Positions 54,883 through 63,849 of a stretch of 64,000 bases of DNA are shown piece after piece. The stretch is from contig NZ_JADOBG010000022.1 in NCBI RefSeq assembly GCF_016786215.1, positions 186,001 through 250,000 on the forward strand, in the 5' to 3' direction. The stretch comes from Legionella bononiensis. GTDB lineage: Bacteria; Pseudomonadota; Gammaproteobacteria; Legionellales; Legionellaceae. The notes under the pieces were generated by a model that saw nothing but the letters and a program-made list of their open reading frames with translations, did no database searches and was not told the DNA's origin. The translations under genes and the position numbers were made by a program. Each line of letters starts with the position of its first letter. Position 1 is the first letter of the stretch.

Positions 54883-55776
54883 TTACAACACTTTTGGTGT
54901 ATCCATAAAAAATTGAGCCTGAACACGAAAAGTCCATGGACTCAACTGTTCTGGTTTTTCTACATGATAAAATGCCTGTGTGGAAAGATTAACATGAATC
55001 TCTTTATTTATCCTTAAGACCTTTCCAACGCCACCGCCCACTGGAATTATCCATTGATGATCCCTATGTTGCCAATCCGCGGTAATGATAGGTGATGAAG
55101 TTAAATAGAGTCCAGAGGAGAAATTATAATTAATAATGGGTTGAATAATAAATTGATTCGTTCTTTGATTAAATTCGTCTTTATTAGTCCACAATTGAGT
55201 CAGCAACAATACACTAACTACTCGCTTCCCTATTTTAACCAACGCTAAAGAAGGGCCAGCCCCCCATTCCCGAACTCCAAGACGTGAATTAGATGCTGTA
55301 GGAACTACAATCACCGGACCTACTCCCCATCGGACTTTACTCCGATGTTTCGGTGAAAAATAGACTGATGAGAGCAAATTACTTGTTCCTTGAATCCGTT
55401 CCTGTCCATGAACCAATGGAGGCTGAAAAGCTACTGGAACATAGGTACGAGTAATTATATTCCAATTGGAACTCAGATAAAGAGGATGAATGAGAAGAGC
55501 ATTCACTACAGCCAGGTTCTTGCGATAAACACCAGTAGAAGGTGAATCAATTTCCTGTATGGATAGACTCTTTAATGGAGCCAGAAAATCCTGAACTTCT
55601 TTGTTTACAGCGATTTTTTGCGACCCATTATGATGCACACCGGGTTTCAGGTCTTTATTCAGGTTCATATCTTGCGCCACGCAAGGTACATTAAAGATGC
55701 AACACAGCGCAAGAAGTAATAAACCAAACCTCGATCCTGAAATTTTGCCAATTTTTAAATAGTGATGCATCACCAT
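54883..55776 (-). CDS. Predicted outer-membrane protein of the 'neuromedin U'-annotated type
   Basis: The 297-residue protein has a signal peptide (to about PCVA, residue 34), a linker, and then barrel-like strands: NWNIITRTYVPVAFQPP, STLR-free segments such as WGVGPVIVVPTAS, EWGAGPSLALVKIG, TNQFIIQPIINYNF, GLYLTSSPIITADWQ and WIIPVGGGVGKVL. This matches proteins mis-annotated in bacteria as neuromedin U, which are probably outer-membrane channels. No partner gene is adjacent. Confidence 0.65.
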   Translation of the reverse strand: MVMHHYLKIGKISGSRFGLLLLALCCIFNVPCVAQDMNLNKDLKPGVHHNGSQKIAVNKEVQDFLAPLKSLSIQEIDSPSTGVYRKNLAVVNALLIHPLYLSSNWNIITRTYVPVAFQPPLVHGQERIQGTSNLLSSVYFSPKHRSKVRWGVGPVIVVPTASNSRLGVREWGAGPSLALVKIGKRVVSVLLLTQLWTNKDEFNQRTNQFIIQPIINYNFSSGLYLTSSPIITADWQHRDHQWIIPVGGGVGKVLRINKEIHVNLSTQAFYHVEKPEQLSPWTFRVQAQFFMDTPKVL

Positions 55777-55946
55777 ATATTTTCATTTTTAGTTGTCGAC
55801 ATTCAAGGTTAACAAAAATTTAGACTCGGTGCATCAGCATCTAGTTACTGTTTTCCATACGATAAACTGGCTATTTATAATTCACAATGAAGTGCAAACG
55901 ATCATATGATATCATTTAAACTATATTACTTCTATTGAGATAATTC

Positions 55947-58196
55947 ATGCCTATTCGCCAACTTAAAGAAACCGATAAAACACAGGTCCTGGAAATTGAT
56001 AGAACTGTCTTTGGAGAAAGTGATGGAGGTTGGACAAGTGACGACTTTGATCATTTTTTTCGTTACGGTTCGTGTTTCATCTTTCATGAAGAAGATAAAC
56101 CTGACGAAATAATAGGATACATTTTTTCCGGGCAAAATAACCACGGAACTTATATAAGCAATATTGCAGTTAAAAGTGGGTATGAAGGACGAGGTATTGG
56201 CAGAGAACTAATGAAAGTAGTGATGCTAAAAGAAGCGGAACGTTCTAAAGACAAGACATTTTCAACAGCCTTACAAGTTCGAGCAGATAATGAACGTGCC
56301 AAAAATTTCTATGAACGTCTGGGATATAAAGTAACATCAAGTAATGGAACATGGTTACAAATGCAAGCAACAGCATTACCAGCCTTATTCCTGGAAGCCC
56401 AAAACCCAACAGCCAGTCTCAGTGATAAACAAAGACAAGCAGTAATCATAAGAAATATTGATGCGCTGGAGAGTAGTGACTTAAAAGTTGCTCTTGAAGG
56501 CATGGAACGAAATGACAAAGCACCACAGGAGTTTAATGAATTAATTACTCTCGTGAACTCTCCAGATGAATTAAACTTCATGCAATTAGAACGTGCGTTG
56601 TATCTATTTAAAAATGAACGCGTACGCAATTACATCTATGCGTCAATTCGAGAAAAGACAGGAAATCATGTTATCTACCACCTTAATGGCATCGATGATT
56701 CTGGAAGAATAAATGAAAAAAATGCCCATTATATTATTGAAAAATTAAGACAGATACCTTCTGACAGTCATTTTGACATGCTGTATGTAGGTGGCGGGCA
56801 TGGAGACCCGGCTCTTGGTTCAAGTAATTTATCATCCAGGCAACTCCAGGCGATTACCCATGCATTAAATGAAAATAAAACTCATTTTAGCTCGGTTATT
56901 TTAGGGAGTTGTTTTAGTACTGCATACAGTGCGCTATATCAACCCCTTTTAGACCGAAATGGAGTCATGATCAGTAACTCACTGGAATGTGGCGGTGATA
57001 ATAATTTTAGACAATCAATTGAATGGATGAATGGCAGTAGAGATGAGTTTTTTTCTCAAGAAGACATTATGGCATCCGAGCGAGGTATTCGAGAAGCACG
57101 CTCAGGCATTAAAAGAATGTTAGAAGCGGTAATCCCAATGGAAGTGCTACGACCCGATGCAGATCTGCTATTTGAACAATACAATGGCATTATAACTCGT
57201 ATGCAAGCTCTAAAAAATGAAATATCTATCGAGCAAATTAAAATACTCCTCGATGATTTCCCAACTTTGAACAAGCATATTAACACATTAATAGATCAAA
57301 AAGTTAATCAACAGACCACTCGGCAAGAAGCTGAGGATGTGGTTTTAAGTACTTTAAAAAACAGAGTATTGCAACCCTATCCAACATCACTTGCAGTAAC
57401 TGCTGATGGTACTTTAACACTGATCAATTTTAGTCAATTTGATGAAATGCCTCCTAACGCGACATTTGACTATGTGGAAGATTACGGCTCAGTAATACAA
57501 ACCATCAGACAAGCGGCTGCCTTTCAAGTTAATGAATTAACCGAAGGTTTTGATGGAGTCTCCGCAAAAAAACAGTTTAATGGATATTTCGCTTCGGCTA
57601 CCTCAAAAACAGCCCAGGCCCAGCACACTCCTCAGGAACAAACTCAGGACGATTTAACAGTTCCAGCTCAGGATGATTTAACAGTTCCCAATATGCAAGC
57701 GAACAATGTGCAACGTATTAATCCAAAAGATGAAGATGAATTAAAATCAAGTCAACATAAAAACAGGATTAAAGTATCTATGGATAAAATTAATGAGGTC
57801 TTAGATACTCTTGTATCCAGAATTGGCCAAGTTGATCAGCATCATTTTCCTGAGGCAGTAGAAAAAGCACAAAAACTATTGTTGGCATTAAATACTGCTA
57901 GAGACAAATACTACGAAGAGATCCTGAAAGTGGATTGTAATTTAGAACAAATTGGAACGCAATTTAAGCACAGTTGTAAAGCAGCAATAGATGCCGCTAA
58001 ACCTGTATTGTCTAGAGATTTAAGCTGGGGAGAGTATCTCGGTAATCTCATGTTATCATTGGCAAATGCGGTGATTTCGGTAGTGAGCTTCGGACAAATT
58101 AATACATTTTTCACTCCTGCCAAATCAAAATCTGAAACCGCTGTTGAGCAAGCAGAAACTGATATTTTAAATGAGGGGAAATCTAAGCTCCCTTAA
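55947..58196 (+). CDS. GNAT acetyltransferase fused to a clan-CD (caspase-like) peptidase-like domain
   Basis: The 749-residue protein has no signal peptide. Residues 1-150 are a GNAT domain with the acetyl-CoA loop YEGRGIGREL and the end NFYERLGYKV. Residues about 230-370 contain MLYVGGGHGD (His285) and VILGSCFSTAYS (Cys322) 37 residues later. A His-Gly after a hydrophobic strand and a Cys after a second hydrophobic strand is the dyad layout of clan CD peptidases (caspase, gingipain, CHAT). The C-terminal third is helical and acidic, with a duplicated QDDLTVP near 565-585 and one hydrophobic stretch near 690-710. Candidate effector. Confidence 0.6.
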   Translation: MPIRQLKETDKTQVLEIDRTVFGESDGGWTSDDFDHFFRYGSCFIFHEEDKPDEIIGYIFSGQNNHGTYISNIAVKSGYEGRGIGRELMKVVMLKEAERSKDKTFSTALQVRADNERAKNFYERLGYKVTSSNGTWLQMQATALPALFLEAQNPTASLSDKQRQAVIIRNIDALESSDLKVALEGMERNDKAPQEFNELITLVNSPDELNFMQLERALYLFKNERVRNYIYASIREKTGNHVIYHLNGIDDSGRINEKNAHYIIEKLRQIPSDSHFDMLYVGGGHGDPALGSSNLSSRQLQAITHALNENKTHFSSVILGSCFSTAYSALYQPLLDRNGVMISNSLECGGDNNFRQSIEWMNGSRDEFFSQEDIMASERGIREARSGIKRMLEAVIPMEVLRPDADLLFEQYNGIITRMQALKNEISIEQIKILLDDFPTLNKHINTLIDQKVNQQTTRQEAEDVVLSTLKNRVLQPYPTSLAVTADGTLTLINFSQFDEMPPNATFDYVEDYGSVIQTIRQAAAFQVNELTEGFDGVSAKKQFNGYFASATSKTAQAQHTPQEQTQDDLTVPAQDDLTVPNMQANNVQRINPKDEDELKSSQHKNRIKVSMDKINEVLDTLVSRIGQVDQHHFPEAVEKAQKLLLALNTARDKYYEEILKVDCNLEQIGTQFKHSCKAAIDAAKPVLSRDLSWGEYLGNLMLSLANAVISVVSFGQINTFFTPAKSKSETAVEQAETDILNEGKSKLP

Positions 58197-58534
58197 ATAT
58201 TGGGGATAACAGGAATTCTCCATCGGAATATTCTCATCCTGAACAATACCCCAATCTCCTTTGATACAGGGTGTGTTAACGATTCATCAAATGTATACCA
58301 ACGTCGCGGGACATTGAAACTATATAGTCAACACACTCTAGAAGGCCGAATGATTTAAATATGCACAAATGAAAATTGACTATTAATAAATCAAAAATAT
58401 TAGCTCGTAAACAGTTTCGACGTCCCGTGGCTTGTCCACGGGATCCAAGAATCTCTTGTCATTACAGGTTCCCGTGGACAAGCCACGGGACGTCGAGACT
58501 ACGAGAGGTGTATCTATTTAATTCATTTGGCGCT
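58197..58534. other. Intergenic region dominated by a palindrome
   Basis: Apart from the large inverted repeat at 58413-58500, listed separately, nothing is seen in these 338 bases. The open frame overlapping 58376-58645 is a by-product of the palindrome and of the HTH gene on the other strand. Confidence 0.4.
58413..58500. repeat. Large perfect palindrome of two inverted short hairpins
   Basis: Arm 58418-58443 is exactly complementary to 58470-58495 (26 bp), extending outward with one mismatch to 58413 and 58500. The loop is 26 bases. Each arm is itself a hairpin (CCCGTGG-CTTGT-CCACGGG). This is the same double-hairpin plan as 11249-11433 with unrelated sequence. Confidence 0.85.
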
Positions 58535-58777
58535 CTAGTGTTTTGTTTTACTTTTTGTAACTCCCATCAACCAACCCATGCTTACTTCAAGCTCATCGGC
58601 GATTTTTTGCAAAGAATGATGATCAAAAGTAGTGACTCCATTTAACAATGCTTCTATTTTAAATTTGGGTAATTTAAAAAGTTTGGAACATACTTGAACG
58701 CGCTCAGTCATTAAGGCAGGTACACCAAGTTCATCCAATTCATGGTTCAAACGTTCATTTAGTTTTTTGTTTGTCAT
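58535..58777 (-). CDS. Small HTH-type DNA-binding protein (Cro/C1-like)
   Basis: The 80-residue protein shows a helix-turn-helix-like plan: KKLNERLNHELDELGVP, SKLFKLPKFKIEALLNG and SLQKIADELEVSMGWLMG, the last segment being the typical final helices of XRE-type domains (LxxIAxxLxVSxxWLxG). The GAGGAGACAGTC site before the ATG is strong. Single gene; no linked operon identifies a target. Confidence 0.65.
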   Translation of the reverse strand: MTNKKLNERLNHELDELGVPALMTERVQVCSKLFKLPKFKIEALLNGVTTFDHHSLQKIADELEVSMGWLMGVTKSKTKH

Positions 58778-58978
58778 GACTGTCTCCTCTGGGCTTTTTT
58801 TCAGTTTAAAACACTAAAGCTTAAGGATTGATTAACGAATGAATCTTTAACAAAAATTTATTTTGACGGGACGGCAGACTAAAAATAGCCCAGACCTGTA
58901 AATCGGAACTAAAGATAAACGGCTTAAAAAATGTTATAGTTTGGAGCATTTCCATGATCAAACCAAAAGGAAATCATC

Positions 58979-59320
58979 ATGCAAACAATTACCATTTATC
59001 ACAATCCCAGATGCTCTAAATCAAGACAAACCCTGGAACTACTGCAAAGCAGAGGGCTTGATCCTCGTGTAATTGACTATCTTAAAACGCCGCTTGATGA
59101 GTCCCAATTGCACCAATTACGATCTCACTTTACCCTGAATGAGTTCGTGCGAACAAATGAACCCGTATTTAAAGACGCCGGCTTATCACTGGAAAATGAA
59201 GATCAAATAATAAAAGCCATGGCAAAGGAGCCCATCTTAATGCAACGACCAATTGTCATATACAAAGGTAAAGCAGTCATTGGACGCCCCCCAGAAAAGG
59301 TTTTGGAGTTATTTAAATAG
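58979..59320 (+). CDS. arsC: ArsC-family arsenate reductase (glutaredoxin-dependent type)
   Basis: The 113-residue protein matches E. coli-type ArsC: YHNPRCSKSRQTLELL with catalytic Cys12, DYLKTPLDESQL, FVRTNEP, LMQRPIVIYKGKAVIGRPPEKVLELF with the late arginines. It reduces arsenate to arsenite with glutathione/glutaredoxin. No arsB/arsR is adjacent, so a general thiol-reductase role (YffB-like) is possible. AAAGGAAATCATC precedes the ATG. Confidence 0.88.
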   Translation: MQTITIYHNPRCSKSRQTLELLQSRGLDPRVIDYLKTPLDESQLHQLRSHFTLNEFVRTNEPVFKDAGLSLENEDQIIKAMAKEPILMQRPIVIYKGKAVIGRPPEKVLELFK

Positions 59321-59553
59321 GAGTTAAACATTACTTTTTTAAAGATCCACAAACGCCCATCAGGCGCTGCCTGACTTGATCCCGAATCATCTGTACTACA
59401 GAGTAATCAACTCATTTTTCTAGCCAGGGTAATTATCCACTTCTCAGTACAAACCTCCATCTTTGCGAGATAAACAAGGACCTAACTGGAAAAAATAAAT
59501 TAATTCATATACCCTGTCACCGAATTCAATAAGAATAACAAGGAGAGTTTTTA

Positions 59554-60456
59554 ATGCACCGTTGTTTCAGATTAATTATTAGAAGTTTCTTGTGCTTTAT
59601 CCTAAATTCGGCTTTATACGCTCAATTACCCCCTGATTACCAAAATCTGACCGCCGAGGAAAAACAGAATTTATTATGGCATGAGATCGTCTTGAGTCAT
59701 GAGCTGGAACCATTGCCTTCGTTCAGTGGGAACAGTTTTTCAGAAATACTCGAAAAACTGAACGGATTATTTAACTTAAAACCTACTTTTGACTATACCA
59801 GTGATGAACTACCCAAAGGCCGAGTGAAAATTATTCATGCTAATGGTTCAGTAGGTAAAGTCGCGCTTATTCCAGCGGCATATCATCCATTTACAGGCAT
59901 ATATCAAACCGGAGGGATAGGTGTAGCCAGGCTGTCTTTGGCAACTGCCCCTTCTGATGACAGTTACGTTCCGGGCATGGCCATTAAATTCTTAATTTCC
60001 GAAAATGCTTCTTTAAATTTACAAGTTATGAATTTACTTGAAGGCCAGGAAGGAAATTGGAATTATTTTGCAAAAGATTTTTCAAACCAGATACCTCACC
60101 CAACAAGCTGGACTTTAAAGGCGATAGAAAAAATATTTGAATGGACCCGCGAGCCAGCAAATAATCTACCTCTATGGCATTTAGCTGCCTGGACAATCGA
60201 TGGAAGGTACCAAGGTATTCCAGTATATCCAGAGCGTATCTATTTCAAACCAACCAGTATGGTAAAAAACATAATACCGGAAAATTCACGTGAAGATTTC
60301 CGAGTTTCTTTCTTGCAAGTACCTTTTGGTCCACTATATGAAGTATATGGAGACTACCAGGGTAAAGAATATCATATAGGCACTTTAATGTTAGAAAGCT
60401 CTTTATTGGCATCAAATTACGGCGATAAAAAATTATTTTTCCAACATCAACGTTAA
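59554..60456 (+). CDS. Secreted catalase-fold-like protein
   Basis: The 300-residue protein has a signal peptide (to about LYAQ, residue 24). The chain follows the catalase core order: GRVKIIHANGSVGKV (distal-histidine region, His95), then GGIGVARLSLATAP and PGMAIKFLISENAS, like the FSTVxGE-DPRGFAVKFYT stretch of catalases, and an LFFQHQR end. The heme-ligand Tyr motif (RLFSYxDTQ) is not obvious. It is about half the length of a true catalase. Possibly a heme-dependent oxidase or a degenerate binding protein. The AAGGAGAG site is strong. Confidence 0.55.
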   Translation: MHRCFRLIIRSFLCFILNSALYAQLPPDYQNLTAEEKQNLLWHEIVLSHELEPLPSFSGNSFSEILEKLNGLFNLKPTFDYTSDELPKGRVKIIHANGSVGKVALIPAAYHPFTGIYQTGGIGVARLSLATAPSDDSYVPGMAIKFLISENASLNLQVMNLLEGQEGNWNYFAKDFSNQIPHPTSWTLKAIEKIFEWTREPANNLPLWHLAAWTIDGRYQGIPVYPERIYFKPTSMVKNIIPENSREDFRVSFLQVPFGPLYEVYGDYQGKEYHIGTLMLESSLLASNYGDKKLFFQHQR

Positions 60457-60503
60457 TAATAAATCTATCGAATAAGGACTCATCTCAGATCAACTGACTC
60501 CCC

Positions 60504-60530
60504 AGAGGTCGAACGCTCAGTACGACCTCT
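60504..60530 (+). terminator. Hairpin after the catalase-fold-like gene
   Basis: AGAGGTCG pairs with CGACCTCT around an 11-base loop, 48 bases past the stop. There is no T run, so termination is uncertain. Confidence 0.45.
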
Positions 60531-60658
60531 ACGCATTGAAACAAATGTACAATTCTCTTCAGATAGGTGCGTTTTATTAAATTTCATTACGCACCATCAC
60601 AGATGCTACACAAACATAAAGAAGCTGTATTCGATATAATTACTGACCATTCTTTTAA

Positions 60659-61783
60659 CTATCCACCCATAGAGGGCGAACTATACATTGGTGTTTCCTC
60701 TTCAGATAACGGCTGCTCCTTTGATAAAGGAATAATGGCTTGTACTGCTTCAGGTTTATGACTCCAAAAGCCGAGACTAACCACTTTTTTCATAATATCG
60801 ATAAATTTCTCAGTGAAGCTATGCAGTTGACCTAATTCGGGCTTATCTAAAATTTTTTCCTTACTTGCAGTTTGAATTCGTTCATGAAATTCTTTAAATT
60901 TAGTTTCAACCGAATTTCCAGGCCGAACATCCAAAGTTTGTTCATAATCGTTCATGTCCTTTTTAACTGATATGAATGCATCAACAGCTTCAGACAGAGA
61001 CTGTATTTTACCTTGACGAATAATAGATTCAGGGGAATCCTCCAGTTTTGCTCCATTTAAAGAACCCCATTTCATTTTACTGTCTTGATATTTTTGTTCA
61101 TCCAAACTCAGTTTGCTCTTCAATTCCTCTAATTTTATAATTGCATTATCTAAATTAGCTTGAGTTTCTGTCCAGGCATAAGTTTTTTTAAGGACGAATG
61201 GGTCTTCTAAATCATCAAAAGGATTATAATTTGTAGAGGCATTTTGGTACGGGTATTTATCACTCATTGGGACACCTGATGCCCTTACTGAGCAAAAATT
61301 CCCTACCTTTTTATCACTGACGTCAGATATTCCGGGATTAATCTTTGCTTCGGCCAACTTTTGCTCAACTTCCTGCATTAATTTAATGTATTCTTTTTCC
61401 TTGTCTGCTGGAATGTAAACAGTAATTTGTGATCCATTTGAAATTCGCTCTGCCTTTTTTCTTTCATTTTCATTTAAGTCTGGAGCAGACAGCTCGCTGT
61501 TTACCCTGTTGAGATTAGTCACTTTAAAGCATGGCACATCATATTTCATTAATAAAGGAGCGAGTAACTCCCATGCTTTGCCAACATCATTTTGATCGAT
61601 GCTTATATGTATTTTCCATGGGGATTGTTTATCCGCATCAACACCCCAATCAATTGATTTTTTGGTCAGCACACCAAAGTTGGATTCTTCAGTAAATTCA
61701 TAACCTGTACTACCAACCATCTGTTTTGCAATTTTATTATCACTTGATACATTAATATCATCATACTTTAATGGATTCGTCAT
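60659..61783 (-). CDS. OspF/SpvC/HopAI1-like phosphothreonine lyase, candidate effector
   Basis: The ATG at 61783 has GGAG 6 bases upstream (a longer frame starts at 61798). The numbers below count from that longer start. Residues 60-176 follow OspF/SpvC: WKIHISI (Lys62, His64), AWELLAPLL, CFKVTNLNR (Lys92), Arg118, QITVYIPAD (Tyr128), INPGISDV and VR at Arg172. These correspond, by my memory alignment, to the SpvC catalytic set Lys104, His106, Lys136, Arg148, Tyr158 and Arg213. Such enzymes irreversibly remove phosphate from pThr in MAP kinases by beta-elimination. Residues 200-379 add a helical extension and an acidic end (SEEETPMYSS), like a Dot/Icm E-block signal. Confidence 0.75.
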   Translation of the reverse strand: MTNPLKYDDINVSSDNKIAKQMVGSTGYEFTEESNFGVLTKKSIDWGVDADKQSPWKIHISIDQNDVGKAWELLAPLLMKYDVPCFKVTNLNRVNSELSAPDLNENERKKAERISNGSQITVYIPADKEKEYIKLMQEVEQKLAEAKINPGISDVSDKKVGNFCSVRASGVPMSDKYPYQNASTNYNPFDDLEDPFVLKKTYAWTETQANLDNAIIKLEELKSKLSLDEQKYQDSKMKWGSLNGAKLEDSPESIIRQGKIQSLSEAVDAFISVKKDMNDYEQTLDVRPGNSVETKFKEFHERIQTASKEKILDKPELGQLHSFTEKFIDIMKKVVSLGFWSHKPEAVQAIIPLSKEQPLSEEETPMYSSPSMGG

Positions 61784-62095
61784 AAAACACTCCATCATGC
61801 TCCATTACAGTATATTAGATATAGATTAAGGATATATTACGACTTAATTAAGCAAATATTACGCATATTGGAAATTATTAAAACTACCGTATGAATTGGT
61901 TTATTTGAATAATGACTAATAGGCTAGTTACGCTCTTACCCTGATTTATTGAGAATATACCCAATAAACACAATCCTGAGAGATCGTTACCTTTATATAC
62001 GTGTTTTAAACAGGAATCCAGGCAATGAATCTCTTAGCCACCTTGCATAAACGCAAAATTGTGTCTAGATTAAAATTGAAAGCCAAGGATAAATC
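61784..62095. other. Intergenic region between divergent genes
   Basis: This 312-base AT-rich spacer separates the phosphothreonine-lyase-like gene from the homospermidine synthase gene. It carries the repeat array at 61809-61852, described separately, and otherwise nothing that I recognise. Confidence 0.4.
61809..61852 (-). promoter_or_regulatory. Four 11-bp direct repeats resembling PmrA boxes
   Basis: Read on the minus strand this 44-base segment consists of four consecutive 11-mers, each with TAAT at positions 3-6 (CTTAAT, CGTAAT, CTTAAT, TCTAAT). Tandem CTTAAT-type repeats at 11-bp spacing are the recognised layout of PmrA sites upstream of Legionella effectors. The array ends 26 bases before the ATG at 61783 and its last unit could double as a -10 box. 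Low-complexity AT DNA is the alternative. Confidence 0.5.
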
Positions 62096-63511
62096 ATGAA
62101 TAAAAATATCAATCCTAAAATTAGCTTCAAAAACAACATCATTATGCTCGGTTTCGGTAGTATTGGAAAAGCGCTATTACCGCTTTTACTGGACACTTTT
62201 GATCTTCATCCCTCTCAAATAACAATCATCACAGACAATGACACATCAAAAGATATAGCCCAGGAATTTGGCGTTAATTTTCAAATACAGACCATAAACT
62301 CGGATAACTACCTTACGATTATTGGTAACCAACTTAAAGAAAACGATCTATTGATTGCCGTATCTACAGGAATATCGACTTACAGTCTGATTATGCTCTG
62401 TGATCAAAAAGGAGCGCTGTTTATCAATGCTGCGACAGAACTCTGGAAAGAAGAATTCACTTTGAATGATTTATCCCTGGAACACAGAACAAATTATATG
62501 TTACGTGAAAAAATCCTTCAGTTGAAAGGAACAACAAAAAAAACAGCACTAATTAATCATGGAGCAAACCCTGGACTGGTTTCACATTTTGTAAAACAAG
62601 CTTTATGGAATATAGCAATTGATAATGGGATCTCTGTTTCCATGCCTGTTACAGCATCAGATTGGGCTCATCTGGCCAAGCGTCTTGACATCAAGGTAAT
62701 TCACGTTGCAGAACAAGACTCTCAAGTCTCCGCGCTCCCTAAATCTCCTAATGAGTTTATCAACACCTGGTCAATTGAAGGTTTAATTTTAGAAGGTATG
62801 CAACCCGCTGAAATTGGATGGGGGACACATGAAGCGCATTGGCCAGTTGATGCCCGCGCGCACACCGTAGGTCCTCGTTGCTCTATCTATCTGACGCGTC
62901 CAAGCGCAAGTACCTTTGTTCGTTCATGGACACCATCCATAGGCGCGTTTCAGGGATTCATGATTACTCACCCCGAGACAACGTCAATCAGTCATTATTT
63001 AACTGTTCATGATGGGGAACAAGTGCTTTACAGACCAACAGTTCATTATGCGTATAACCCCTGCCCTGACGCTCGACTTTCTCTTGATGAATTACGGGGT
63101 AATGAATGGCAGAACCCTCCTAAACGTCGTCTCCTTTTAAATGAAATAATCGACGGAGGAGATGAGCTTGGCGTGCTGCTCATGGGTAATCAAAAAGGAG
63201 CGTATTGGTTTGGCTCTTCACTGAGCATTCACGAAGTACGACAATTGGCTCCTTATAATAATGCAACAAGCTTACAGGTTACCGCAGGTATGATTTCCGC
63301 AATAACCTGGATGATTGAACATCCCAATGAAGGGCTTCTTGAACCCGAAGAAATCGATCATCAATTTATTTTAAATAGCGCAAGTCGTTATCTAGGGACA
63401 CTCGCAGGGTACTATACCGATTGGACTCCTTTAAAAAACAGAGGGAATTTATACCCGGAAGATGTTGATTTAAATGATCCCTGGCAATTCAAAAATATAC
63501 GCGTTGGTTAA
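62096..63511 (+). CDS. Homospermidine synthase
   Basis: The 471-residue protein begins with an NAD-binding fold (KNNIIMLGFGSIGKALLPLLL) of the saccharopine-dehydrogenase-like type. Signatures are INHGANPGLVSHFVKQAL, VDARAHTVGPRCSIYLTRPS, FQGFMITH, HYAYNPCPDARLSLDELRG and a long EGLLEPEEIDH segment, all of the Hss family. It makes homospermidine from putrescine with NAD+ as prosthetic group. AAGGATAAATC precedes the ATG. No other polyamine gene is adjacent. Confidence 0.85.
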   Translation: MNKNINPKISFKNNIIMLGFGSIGKALLPLLLDTFDLHPSQITIITDNDTSKDIAQEFGVNFQIQTINSDNYLTIIGNQLKENDLLIAVSTGISTYSLIMLCDQKGALFINAATELWKEEFTLNDLSLEHRTNYMLREKILQLKGTTKKTALINHGANPGLVSHFVKQALWNIAIDNGISVSMPVTASDWAHLAKRLDIKVIHVAEQDSQVSALPKSPNEFINTWSIEGLILEGMQPAEIGWGTHEAHWPVDARAHTVGPRCSIYLTRPSASTFVRSWTPSIGAFQGFMITHPETTSISHYLTVHDGEQVLYRPTVHYAYNPCPDARLSLDELRGNEWQNPPKRRLLLNEIIDGGDELGVLLMGNQKGAYWFGSSLSIHEVRQLAPYNNATSLQVTAGMISAITWMIEHPNEGLLEPEEIDHQFILNSASRYLGTLAGYYTDWTPLKNRGNLYPEDVDLNDPWQFKNIRVG

Positions 63512-63620
63512 TCAGGATGATCTTATAGAATAGTACGACTGCAATCGACTGACATTTTGCTCTGAGGAATCCTGGCATTTAATTCCCCATAGGGTTGATA
63601 GTAAAATCATCTGGGCAAAA

Positions 63621-63713
63621 GTACGTCATTCCCGCGCAGGCGGGAATCCATGTATCACATTGGCACCTGTTTGTGTTTGCTTAATGGATCCCCGCTTTCG
63701 AGAGAATGACGTA
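63621..63713. repeat. REP-like palindromic element (GTCATTCCCGCG type)
   Basis: The segment begins TACGTCATTCCCGCGCAGGC, with an internal hairpin (CCCGCGCAGGCGGG), and ends AGAGAATGACGTA, inverting the start. It is the widespread GTCATTCCCGC intergenic repeat. It lies in the 338-bp gene-free stretch after the homospermidine synthase gene, in which nothing else is seen. Confidence 0.75.
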
Positions 63714-63849
63714 ATTTCAATCAGTGTGAATTAACCAAGGCCTATAAGATGAATAAATAAATGTCCGAATACCTCAGCATTGAGCTATCCAGATACTATT
63801 CATAGGCAGTTGATGAAATCGTTCCGCGACGTGTTAACACATCCTTGTG

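Noticed and set aside
58376..58645. 89-codon open frame on the + strand
   Set aside because: It runs through the palindrome and overlaps the HTH gene on the minus strand.
58979..59320. Arsenic resistance operon
   Set aside because: Only arsC is present; no arsR, arsB or acr3 gene is adjacent.
60567..60761. 64-codon open frame on the + strand
   Set aside because: It overlaps the 3' end of the convincing lyase-like gene and has no protein-like pattern.
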